Origin: Lachnospiraceae bacterium
GTDB taxonomy: Bacteria > Bacillota > Clostridia > Lachnospirales > Anaerotignaceae
Direction: 5' to 3'
Assembly: GCA_019422065.1 (NCBI GenBank)
Contig: JAHZEA010000021.1
Location: forward strand, 1 to 28,084
Length of the DNA: 28,084 nt
This document shows positions 14,876 to 21,448 of the stretch, piece after piece; the stretch's first letter is position 1, and each line of letters begins with the position of its first letter. Below the pieces are notes generated by a model that was not told the origin of the DNA, ran no database searches, and worked only from the letters and a program-made list of their open reading frames with translations. A program made the position numbers and the translations under genes.

Positions 14876-15760
14876 ATGAAGTTTGCCAAAATATGTTATG
14901 GCAGGCAAAATACATCCTATTCTGTTTTATGGGATAATTTGCCTGAGTTTTTAAGGGAGCTTTATTATTTAAAAGTTTACAGGCCGGTTTATAAAGAAGC
15001 TGAGCTTTTTTCGGCAGAAGGCGTTATTTTAAGGCTTCCCTTTTATTTAAACGAAAAAAACAGCGGTTTGCTTGAAAAATACATACAAAAAGAGTTTTGC
15101 CGCCTTAAAGAAGAAGGCGTGGAGTTTTTTTCCGTTCAGGAGCATATGCCTATACCTAAAGGGTTTAAGGTTTTAACGGGCCGAAGTCTTATTTGTATGC
15201 TGTCCAATTATTTAGTAAGCCGAAGCTGTATTAAGCGGCAAAAAAGCTTTGAAGAAGCAGACATCGCCGTTATAGACGGCGGAAACAGTCTTACGGATAT
15301 ATTGCTTAATGTTATTTCGCCCAAGGCAACTAAAATTTGGCTTTATACATTAAGGTATGATTATATTAAGCCGCTTTTAGAGGATATATTTGCTCAAACA
15401 GGGCTTTGTATAGGTGTATGTTCATCTTTTAACAGCTATCTTTTGAAAAATGCCGATATAGTAATTAACTTAAACAAAAACGGGGAGTATTTTGGCTCTT
15501 TAAGCAAAAATGCGGTTTATATAGATATTGCAGATGACAGGAACAATACAAACAGGCTTATGCGCCTAAGAAAAGATGTTTCCGTTATGCGGGATTTTAA
15601 AATAGACTATAACAACACCAGTTTAAAGCCAAACTGTGCCGAGGCGGCGTTATGTGTAATAAATAAATATTTTAGGGAAATGATATTTAATGGCGTTACG
15701 CCGACAAGATTAAAAAATGCGGCGGAATGTGTTAATTCTTTTAACTTAAGGCCTTTTTGA
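14876..15760 (+). CDS. Unrecognised protein, possible nucleotide-binding fold
   Basis: A 294-residue protein of unknown function. Three in-frame ATGs occur (14867, 14870, 14876); the last is 9 bases after AAAGGT and is preferred. There is no signal peptide or membrane helix. The C-terminal half has alternating beta strands and helices reminiscent of a Rossmann-like fold: IAVIDGGNSLTDILLNVI, TKIWLYTLRYDYIKPLLEDI, LCIGVCSSFNSYLLKNADIV, then NAVYIDIADD. The N-terminal half looks like a separate domain. I recognise no family. It follows dus by 45 bases and precedes the independent greA promoter, so it is probably the last gene of the birA-dus unit. Confidence 0.75.
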   Translation: MKFAKICYGRQNTSYSVLWDNLPEFLRELYYLKVYRPVYKEAELFSAEGVILRLPFYLNEKNSGLLEKYIQKEFCRLKEEGVEFFSVQEHMPIPKGFKVLTGRSLICMLSNYLVSRSCIKRQKSFEEADIAVIDGGNSLTDILLNVISPKATKIWLYTLRYDYIKPLLEDIFAQTGLCIGVCSSFNSYLLKNADIVINLNKNGEYFGSLSKNAVYIDIADDRNNTNRLMRLRKDVSVMRDFKIDYNNTSLKPNCAEAALCVINKYFREMIFNGVTPTRLKNAAECVNSFNLRPF

Positions 15761-15791
15761 AGCATTAAAAAGGCTTAACCCAAGTAAAAAG

Positions 15792-15820
15792 TTGACAATA
15801 CAGACTGCCTATTGTATAAT
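15792..15820 (+). promoter_or_regulatory. Consensus sigma-A promoter of greA-lysS
   Basis: TTGACA (15792-15797), exactly 17 bp, TATAAT (15815-15820): both hexamers are perfect. Predicted start about 15827, giving a leader of some 113 nt. Confidence 0.88.
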
Positions 15821-15831
15821 TTGTGGATATG

Positions 15832-15872
15832 AAAACGGCTGTGGGTATGTAATATATCTGAGCAGCCGTTTT
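15832..15872 (+). other. Leader hairpin upstream of greA
   Basis: AAAACGGCTG/CAGCCGTTTT (15832-15841 with 15863-15872) is a perfect 10-bp stem with a 21-nt loop, lying within a few bases of the predicted transcription start. Only four T residues end the stem, so it may be a weak terminator/attenuator or a stabilising 5' hairpin. Confidence 0.5.
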
Positions 15873-15939
15873 AGGCGTACACAATTTTATTTGTTTGATT
15901 TTTTAAATTCGTTTATTATATTAAAAGGAGCTGTTTTTT

Positions 15940-16416
15940 GTGGCGGAAAAGAAAGTTGTTTTAACATACGAAGGCCTTAAGAAAAGAGAAGAAGAACTTG
16001 AGGAATTAAAAACCGTTAGGCGTAAAGAAGTAGCCGAAAAAATAAAAGAAGCAAGAGGTCAGGGCGACCTTTCAGAAAATGCCGAGTATGACGCGGCTAA
16101 AGAGGAGCAGGGCGAAATAGAAGCAAGAATAGCACTTCTTGAAAAAATGCTCAGAAACGCCGAGGTTATTGATGACGAGGAAGTAAGCTCTGATATAATA
16201 AGCGTTGGAAGCAGAGTAAAAGTATACGACAACGAGTTTGAGGAAGAAGTAGAATATACAATAGTAGGCTCAGCCGAGGCTGACCCTATGGAAAACAAAA
16301 TATCAAATGAATCACCTGTAGGCATGGGACTTTTAGGCCATAAAATAGGCGATAATGTAGTTATAGAAACACCGGACGGCGAAATTTCATTTAAAGTACT
16401 TGATATAAATAAGTAA
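15940..16416 (+). CDS. greA: Transcription elongation factor GreA
   Basis: A 158-residue GreA, which enters the secondary channel of RNA polymerase and stimulates cleavage of backtracked RNA. The N-terminal coiled coil (residues about 8-75) carries the tip GDLSENAEYDAAKEEQ with D43 and E46, matching the catalytic acidic pair of E. coli GreA (D41, E44). The C-terminal FKBP-like domain ends in DEISFKVLDI-type sequence. Start is a GTG at 15940, 9 bases after AAAGGAG. It leads an operon with lysS from a consensus promoter and has a hairpin in its leader. Confidence 0.96.
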   Translation: MAEKKVVLTYEGLKKREEELEELKTVRRKEVAEKIKEARGQGDLSENAEYDAAKEEQGEIEARIALLEKMLRNAEVIDDEEVSSDIISVGSRVKVYDNEFEEEVEYTIVGSAEADPMENKISNESPVGMGLLGHKIGDNVVIETPDGEISFKVLDINK

Positions 16417-16429
16417 GGAGGAAAAAACA

Positions 16430-18385
16430 GTGGCGCAGAATACTAATGAGAATACTGAAAGTACACAGGTAAGCCAAGAAGAACTCAGCGCCCTTTTAAA
16501 AGTAAGAAGGGAAAAGCTTGAAAAGCTTCAGTCAGAGGGCAAAGACCCATTTAAAATTGTAAAATATCCGGTTGACACACACAGCAGCGACATACTTGAA
16601 AATTTTGAACAGTACGAAGGTAAAGACGTAGTTATAGCAGGCCGTCTTATGGCTAAGCGTGTTATGGGTAAGGCAAGCTTCTGCAATGTTCAGGACAGAA
16701 ACGGCAAAATTCAGGCTTATGTTAGCAAAAACGACATAGGCGAAGAAAGCTATGCCGATTTTAAGAAATACGATATAGGCGATATAATAGGTATTAAAGG
16801 CTTTGTATTTAAAACAAAAATGGGCGAAATTTCAGTTCATGCTCATGAGGTTGTGCTCCTTTCAAAGAGCCTTCAGATACTGCCAGAGAAATTCCATGGC
16901 CTTAAAGACCAAGAGCTTAGATACCGCCAGAGATATGTAGACCTTATAGTAAATCCTGAGGTTAAAGATGTATTCCTTAAAAGAAGCGCCATTATTAAAG
17001 AAATAAGAAATATATTAGACGAAAAGGGCTTCCTTGAGGTTGAAACACCTGTACTTCAGACTATACCGGGCGGCGCCGCAGCAAGACCGTTTATTACACA
17101 CCATAATGCTCTTGATATAGACATGTACTGCCGTATAGCTCTTGAGCTTCCTTTAAAACGTCTTATAGTAGGTGGTTTTGAAAGAGTTTATGAAATAGGA
17201 CGTGTATTCAGAAACGAAGGTATTGACCTTAGACATAACCCTGAGTTTACTCTTATGGAGCTTTATCAGGCATACACAGATTATAACGGAATGATGGATA
17301 TTACAGAAGAAATATTCCGTGAAGTAGCTAAAAGAGTAAACGGCACAACAAAATTAACTTACGGCGGATATGACATTGATTTAGGTCAGAAATTCAACCG
17401 TATGACAATGGTTGACGCTGTTAAGAAATTCTCCGGTGTTGACTTTGATGAGATTAAAGACACTGAAGAAGCAAGAAAAATAGCTAAAGAAAAAGGCGTT
17501 GAGTTTGAGGAAAGACACGCTAAAGGCGATATATTAAATCTTTTCTTTGAGGAATTTGTTGAAAAGAATATTGTTGAGCCTACATTTATAATGGATTACC
17601 CTGTTGAGGTTTCACCTCTTACAAAGCGTAAACCAGATAAACCAGAATATACAGAGCGTTTTGAGCTTTTTATTGTAGGCAGGGAATACGGAAATGCTTA
17701 TTCCGAGCTTAACGACCCTATAGACCAGAGGGTACGTTTTGACCATCAGGCTAAAATGCGTGAAATGGGCGACGATGAGGCAAACCTTATTGATGAGGAC
17801 TTTATGACAGCTCTTGAATATGGTATGGCGCCTACAGGTGGCTTAGGTATAGGTATAGACAGAATGGTAATGCTTCTTACAGGTCAGGTATCTGTAAGAG
17901 ATGTAATTCTGTTCCCTACAATGCGTCCTTTAGATGGTGCAAAGAAAGAAAGCAGTGTGCTCTCTCATACAGAAACACCAAAAACAGAAGAAAAAACAGG
18001 CGAGAAAATAGATTTTTCTAAAGTAGAAATTGAGCCTTTATTCAAGGATTTTGTAGATTTTGAAACATTCAGCAAATCTGATTTTAGAGCTGTAAAGGTA
18101 AAAGAATGTGAAGCTGTACCAAAGAGCAAAAAGCTCTTAAAGTTTGTATTAGATGACGGCACAGCTGAAGATAGAGTGATTTTAAGCGGTATTCACGAGT
18201 ATTATGAGCCAGAAGAACTGGTTGGCAAGACTTGTATTGCTATTACAAATCTTCCGCCAAGAAAAATGATGGGTATTGATTCCTGCGGCATGCTGATTTC
18301 AGCAGTACACAGTGAAGAAGGCGAAGAAAGACTTCATCTTTTGATGGTAGACAGCCATATACCAGCAGGCGCAAAACTCTATTAA
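16430..18385 (+). CDS. lysS: Lysyl-tRNA synthetase (class II) with C-terminal Trbp111-like domain
   Basis: A 651-residue LysRS, longer than the usual 490-510. Start GTG at 16430, 8 bases after AGGAGG and 13 bases past greA. The N-terminal OB-fold anticodon domain (VVIAGRLMAKRVMGKASF) is followed by class II motif 1 (FLEVETPVLQTIPGGAAARPF begins it), motif 2 (RVFRNEGIDLRHNPEFTLME) and motif 3 (GLGIGIDRMVMLL). After a linker of about 30 residues, residues about 540-651 form a tRNA-binding OB domain of the MetRS-C/Trbp111/EMAP-II type: FETFSKSDFRAVKVKECEAV, LLKFVLDDG, RVILSGIHEYYEPEELVGK, NLPPRKMMGIDSCGMLISA and the GAKLY end. This should raise non-specific tRNA affinity or drive dimerisation. 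The reading frame is continuous, so it is a true fusion. Confidence 0.95.
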   Translation: MAQNTNENTESTQVSQEELSALLKVRREKLEKLQSEGKDPFKIVKYPVDTHSSDILENFEQYEGKDVVIAGRLMAKRVMGKASFCNVQDRNGKIQAYVSKNDIGEESYADFKKYDIGDIIGIKGFVFKTKMGEISVHAHEVVLLSKSLQILPEKFHGLKDQELRYRQRYVDLIVNPEVKDVFLKRSAIIKEIRNILDEKGFLEVETPVLQTIPGGAAARPFITHHNALDIDMYCRIALELPLKRLIVGGFERVYEIGRVFRNEGIDLRHNPEFTLMELYQAYTDYNGMMDITEEIFREVAKRVNGTTKLTYGGYDIDLGQKFNRMTMVDAVKKFSGVDFDEIKDTEEARKIAKEKGVEFEERHAKGDILNLFFEEFVEKNIVEPTFIMDYPVEVSPLTKRKPDKPEYTERFELFIVGREYGNAYSELNDPIDQRVRFDHQAKMREMGDDEANLIDEDFMTALEYGMAPTGGLGIGIDRMVMLLTGQVSVRDVILFPTMRPLDGAKKESSVLSHTETPKTEEKTGEKIDFSKVEIEPLFKDFVDFETFSKSDFRAVKVKECEAVPKSKKLLKFVLDDGTAEDRVILSGIHEYYEPEELVGKTCIAITNLPPRKMMGIDSCGMLISAVHSEEGEERLHLLMVDSHIPAGAKLY

Positions 18386-18424
18386 TAAAACGGTATGTAC
18401 TTCATAGTCAGAAAAAGCCTCGAA

Positions 18425-18473
18425 AGTACACTTTTACATCAAATTTACATTATTTGATTAAGAAAAGTGTACT
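18425..18473. repeat. Two-tier inverted repeat downstream of lysS
   Basis: AGTACACTTTT (18425-18435) pairs perfectly with AAAAGTGTACT (18463-18473), and inside it ATCAAAT (18438-18444) pairs with ATTTGAT (18452-18458). The result is a long hairpin with no T run after it, 35 bases ahead of a normal terminator. It may be an mRNA 3'-end stabiliser or a remnant of a small mobile repeat. Confidence 0.6.
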
Positions 18474-18507
18474 GAGCCTGAAAAATCGCATAATGAACGA
18501 AATAAAT

Positions 18508-18538
18508 GGGCAGTCCTTTATTGGGATTGCCCGTTTTT
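18508..18538 (+). terminator. Terminator of greA-lysS
   Basis: GGGCAGTCC/GGATTGCCC (18508-18516 with 18524-18532, one G-T pair), loop TTTATTG, then GTTTTT. Confidence 0.88.
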
Positions 18539-18574
18539 AAATAAAAAGAAACAATATTGTATAAGGTGAGAACT

Positions 18575-19027
18575 ATGAATATTAAAGAGGTAAAGGAAGG
18601 GAAAAAGCAATATCTTAATTTGCTGTTATTGGCAGATGAGCAGGAAAATATGATAGACCGATATCTGACAAATGGTACAATGTATATTTTAGAGGATAAT
18701 GGAGTTAAAGCAGAATGTGTTGTTTTAGATGTTGGCGGCGGAGTGCTTGAAATAAAAAACATTGCCACAGCTCCACAGTTTCACGGTAAGGGCTATGGTA
18801 AAGCATTAATTGATTTTATTGTAAAAAAATATCAGGAAAATTATGCAATATTACAGGTTGGAACGGGTGAGAGCCCATCAACAATACCGTTTTATGAAAA
18901 ATGCGGTTTTATCCGTTCTCATGTTATTAAGAACTTCTTTACTGATAATTATGACCACCCAATTTATGATGGTGGTGTGAAGCTGATAGATATGATTTAT
19001 TTGCGAAAATATATACGGATTAAATAA
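18575..19027 (+). CDS. GNAT family N-acetyltransferase
   Basis: A 150-residue acetyl-CoA-dependent acyltransferase. The family core is clear: LEIKNIATAPQFHGKGYGKAL (acetyl-CoA pyrophosphate loop Q-x-x-G-x-G), then VGTGESPSTIPFYEKCGFIRSH, where the Tyr and the following CGF are typical of motif B. An unusual N-terminal part (EQENMIDRYLTNGTMYILED) matches a common clostridial subgroup in which the first helix contacts the substrate. Start ATG at 18575 with AAGGTGAG 6 bases upstream. It stands alone after the lysS terminator. Substrate unknown; small-molecule amines or antibiotics are typical. Confidence 0.9.
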   Translation: MNIKEVKEGKKQYLNLLLLADEQENMIDRYLTNGTMYILEDNGVKAECVVLDVGGGVLEIKNIATAPQFHGKGYGKALIDFIVKKYQENYAILQVGTGESPSTIPFYEKCGFIRSHVIKNFFTDNYDHPIYDGGVKLIDMIYLRKYIRIK

Positions 19028-19116
19028 AATAATTTGATTAGCAAAAGATAGCAGTTATAAATTTATGAGCAGACATAAGTCTTATTTTTATGGTAAATGC
19101 TGTGACTTTAAAGGTA

Positions 19117-19145
19117 TTGACTTGTATTTTAAAACAGTGTAGAAT
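19117..19145 (+). promoter_or_regulatory. Promoter of the long leader before the HAD gene
   Basis: TTGACT (19117-19122), 17-bp spacer, TAGAAT (19140-19145). Predicted start near 19152, about 270 nt before the HAD start codon. Confidence 0.55.
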
Positions 19146-19151
19146 AAAAAA

Positions 19152-19389
19152 ATACAGTTTTATATTTTTTACATAAATATTTGTTATCAAACTCTAAAGC
19201 ATATATCATATATCTTATAGAGGTAAAGATAAATTGGAAAATAGGTGTTTTGAACAGATTGAAAATTAGTAAATATGCATATAATAAAAATCAGCAGTAC
19301 CATGTATAGCACAAATGATTACTTTTCATGCAATGAGTTATTTAGACAAATAAATATTTATAAGCCTGTGCTGATATTGGCACAGGCTT
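19152..19389 (+). ncRNA. Candidate leader or small RNA before the HAD phosphatase gene
   Basis: The 397-base gap 19028-19424 has no credible gene, but it does hold a promoter (19117-19145) and ends in a perfect hairpin (19362-19389). The intervening AT-rich stretch could be a transcribed leader or a free small RNA of about 240 nt. I could not match it to a known riboswitch or to 6S, SRP or tmRNA. Confidence 0.25.
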
Positions 19390-19396
19390 AGTTTGT
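19362..19396 (+). terminator. Terminator/attenuator hairpin before the HAD gene
   Basis: Perfect 10-bp stem AAGCCTGTGC/GCACAGGCTT (19362-19371 with 19380-19389), 8-nt loop, followed by the imperfect T tract AGTTTGT, just before the AAAGGA ribosome site. Confidence 0.6.
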
Positions 19397-19424
19397 ATAT
19401 ACCAAAGAAAGGAATTTTTTGCCA

Positions 19425-20078
19425 ATGGATAAACTGAATTATGATGTTTTGCTTTTTGATTTAGATGGAACACTTACCGACTCAATAGACGGTATAGTAA
19501 ATGCTGTATGCTATGCCTGCGAGAAGTTAGGTATAAGAATACCTACACAAGAGGAGCTTTTGGAATTTATAGGCCCGCCTATGACATATTCTTTTACAAC
19601 ACACTTCGGTCTTGAGGGTAGAACACTTGATAAAGCAATAGATTTTTATCACGATTATTACAGCGACAAAGGCTGGAAAGAAAACAGAGTGATAGACGGA
19701 ATTATTCCAATGCTTGAGGAGCTTAAAAGAAAGGGCAAGCGCCTTGCTTTAAGCACAAACAAACCGGAACATTACGCACAGCAGATTATGGATATGTTTG
19801 GCCTTTCCAAATATATGGATTTTATAGGCGGAAGCAGTTATGAAGAAGACAGAATGGTAAAATGGAAGGTTATAGAGCATACACTTAAAGGCCTTGGTGT
19901 TACTGATAAAAGCACAGCTATTATGATTGGTGACAGACATTACGATGTAGAAGGCGCCAAAAGAGTTTCTATAGAGGCCATTGGGGTTACATTTGGCTAT
20001 GGTTCAAGGGAAGAACTGGAAAGTGCAGGAGCTATAGTGGTAGTTGATACACCAAAAGAACTGGCAGAACTTTTTTAA
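19425..20078 (+). CDS. HAD superfamily phosphatase (Gph/phosphoglycolate phosphatase-like)
   Basis: A 217-residue HAD hydrolase of subfamily IA with a helical cap after motif I. Motif I is FDLDGTLTDS (D12 nucleophile, D14 acid/base), motif II is LALSTNKP, motif III Lys lies around MVKWKVIE, and motif IV is MIGDRHYDVEGAK. The closing AIGVTFGYGSREELESAGA is typical of phosphoglycolate or pyrophosphate phosphatase-like members, but the substrate cannot be fixed. I use ATG 19425; the TTG at 19419 has slightly better spacing from AAAGGA and is possible. A 51-residue gene follows after 16 bases in the same transcript. Confidence 0.9.
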   Translation: MDKLNYDVLLFDLDGTLTDSIDGIVNAVCYACEKLGIRIPTQEELLEFIGPPMTYSFTTHFGLEGRTLDKAIDFYHDYYSDKGWKENRVIDGIIPMLEELKRKGKRLALSTNKPEHYAQQIMDMFGLSKYMDFIGGSSYEEDRMVKWKVIEHTLKGLGVTDKSTAIMIGDRHYDVEGAKRVSIEAIGVTFGYGSREELESAGAIVVVDTPKELAELF

Positions 20079-20094
20079 AAAGGAGGTCTGTGAC

Positions 20095-20250
20095 ATGGAA
20101 ATGACACTTGAAAACATGATAGATGCTCTTACTATGTATTATGAAGCGGCAGGCTATGATGACTTTTACGAAAGAGAAATAAAAGGCCGAAAACCGGAGG
20201 ACATTTATGAACTTTACGAAAGCACATTTGCCGACAACATGAGTTTTTAA
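20095..20250 (+). CDS. Small acidic protein (51 residues), unknown
   Basis: ATG at 20095 sits 7 bases after AAAGGAGGT, one of the strongest ribosome sites in the window, so this short gene is very probably translated. The protein begins MEMTLENMIDALTMYYEAAG, continues with YDDFYEREIKGRKPEDIYELYE and ends ADNMSF. It looks all-helical and is acidic and rich in Tyr. There are no cysteines and no membrane segment. It lies 16 bases after the HAD gene and is followed by a terminator. No family recognised. Confidence 0.75.
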   Translation: MEMTLENMIDALTMYYEAAGYDDFYEREIKGRKPEDIYELYESTFADNMSF

Positions 20251-20292
20251 ATATATAAACATCTGTTAAGCTGAGTTAAATAAAAGTTAATT

Positions 20293-20340
20293 AAAAGCGG
20301 CACGGAATTTTTGTGTAAACAAAATAATTCGTGCCGTTTT
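20293..20340 (+). terminator. Terminator of the HAD-small protein unit
   Basis: AAAAGCGGCACGGAATT pairs with AATTCGTGCCGTTTT across an AT-rich loop that can pair further (TTTTGT with ACAAAA). It ends in TTTT. Confidence 0.8.
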
Positions 20341-20418
20341 GCTGTATGTGCCGCAGTATTAAGCGTAAAACTTCAGATTTTTAAAAGTACATAGTGCTTA
20401 AACAAATTCTAATTATGG

Positions 20419-20447
20419 TTGAACAAATTTTGCTTATATTCTATAAT
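20419..20447 (+). promoter_or_regulatory. Sigma-A promoter of the cysK operon
   Basis: TTGAAC (20419-20424), 17-bp spacer, perfect TATAAT (20442-20447). Predicted start about 20454, giving a leader of roughly 42 nt with no T-box or SAM-riboswitch-like structure. Confidence 0.75.
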
Positions 20448-20495
20448 ATATAATAGTGTTTTAAAATACAAACTAATTTTTCGGAGGCGTTTATT

Positions 20496-21422
20496 TTGAT
20501 ATTTAATAATGTTCTTGAGGCTATGGGAAATACTCCCGTTATTAGACTTAATAGGCTTGTGACAGATGATATGGCGGAAGTACTTGTAAAATACGAGGGC
20601 GTAAATATAGGCGGCTCTGTTAAAACAAGGACAGCTTTTAACATGATAGAGGAGGCCGAGAAAAAAGGCCTTATTAATAAAGATACAATTATTGTGGAGC
20701 CAACAAGCGGAAATCAGGGTATAGGCATTGCCCTTGTAGGCGCTGTTAAAGGCTATAAAGTTAAAATTGTAATGCCGGATTCTGTAAGTGAGGAAAGACG
20801 CAAAATAGTTGCCGCATACGGCGCTGAGGTTGTGCTTATTCACGATGACGGTGATATAGGAAAATGCATAGATATGTGCCTTGAAACAGCTTTAAAACTT
20901 AAAGCTGAAAACCCTAATGTTTATGTTCCTCAGCAGTTTGAAAACCCGGATAATAACATGGCCCATAAAAAATATACAGCGGCAGAAATACTTTCTCAGG
21001 TAAACGGACCTATAGACGGATTTTGCTCAGGCGTTGGAACAGGCGGCACATTAAGCGGCATAGGAGAAGCTTTAAAAGAAGCTAATCCTAATATTGAAAT
21101 ATGGGCAGTTGAGCCGGAAAATGCCGCTATACTTTCGGGCCACAAAGTAAGCACACATATTCAAATGGGTATAGGCGACGGAGTTATACCTAAAAACCTT
21201 AACCAGAAAATTTACAGCGAAATATGCATTGTAACAGATGACGAGGCTGTTGAGATGAGCAAGAAGCTGGCAAAATATGAAGGACTTTTATGCGGTATTT
21301 CCAGCGGTTCAAATGTTGTAGCGGCTCTTAAACTGGCTAAAAAGCTTGGCAAAGGAAAAAGAGTAGTTACACTTCTGCCGGATACTGGAGAAAGATACTT
21401 TAGTACAAGGCTTTTTGACTGA
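20496..21422 (+). CDS. cysK: Cysteine synthase (O-acetylserine sulfhydrylase-like)
   Basis: A 308-residue PLP enzyme of the fold-type II cysteine synthase family, forming cysteine from O-acetylserine and sulfide. Start TTG at 20496, 8 bases after GGAGG. The PLP lysine is K43 in GGSVKTR (family usual GSVKDR). The substrate loop is EPTSGNQG (family usual TSGNTG; Q74 replaces Thr), the PLP phosphate site is GVGTGGTLSG, and GISSGSNVVAAL and LPDTGERYFST complete the match. The two substitutions leave catalytic residues intact but could alter substrate choice. It leads a probable three-gene operon with a rubredoxin-glutamate synthase-like fusion (26 bases on) and ferritin. Confidence 0.9.
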   Translation: MIFNNVLEAMGNTPVIRLNRLVTDDMAEVLVKYEGVNIGGSVKTRTAFNMIEEAEKKGLINKDTIIVEPTSGNQGIGIALVGAVKGYKVKIVMPDSVSEERRKIVAAYGAEVVLIHDDGDIGKCIDMCLETALKLKAENPNVYVPQQFENPDNNMAHKKYTAAEILSQVNGPIDGFCSGVGTGGTLSGIGEALKEANPNIEIWAVEPENAAILSGHKVSTHIQMGIGDGVIPKNLNQKIYSEICIVTDDEAVEMSKKLAKYEGLLCGISSGSNVVAALKLAKKLGKGKRVVTLLPDTGERYFSTRLFD

Positions 21423-21448
21423 TATTTTTAATACTAAGGAGGGACTTT

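Noticed and set aside
15761..15939. T-box or lysine riboswitch for greA-lysS
   Set aside because: There is no T-box consensus (TGGNACC) or lysine-riboswitch core; the leader has one simple hairpin.
16430..18385. Frameshift joining lysS to a separate metG-like fragment
   Set aside because: The reading frame is open from end to end with uniform codon use and a normal linker, so it is a real fusion.
19202..19272. Eleven-codon leader peptide (TTG start after AGAGGT) in the HAD leader
   Set aside because: Too short to support by sequence, with no regulatory codon run; chance in AT-rich DNA is likely.
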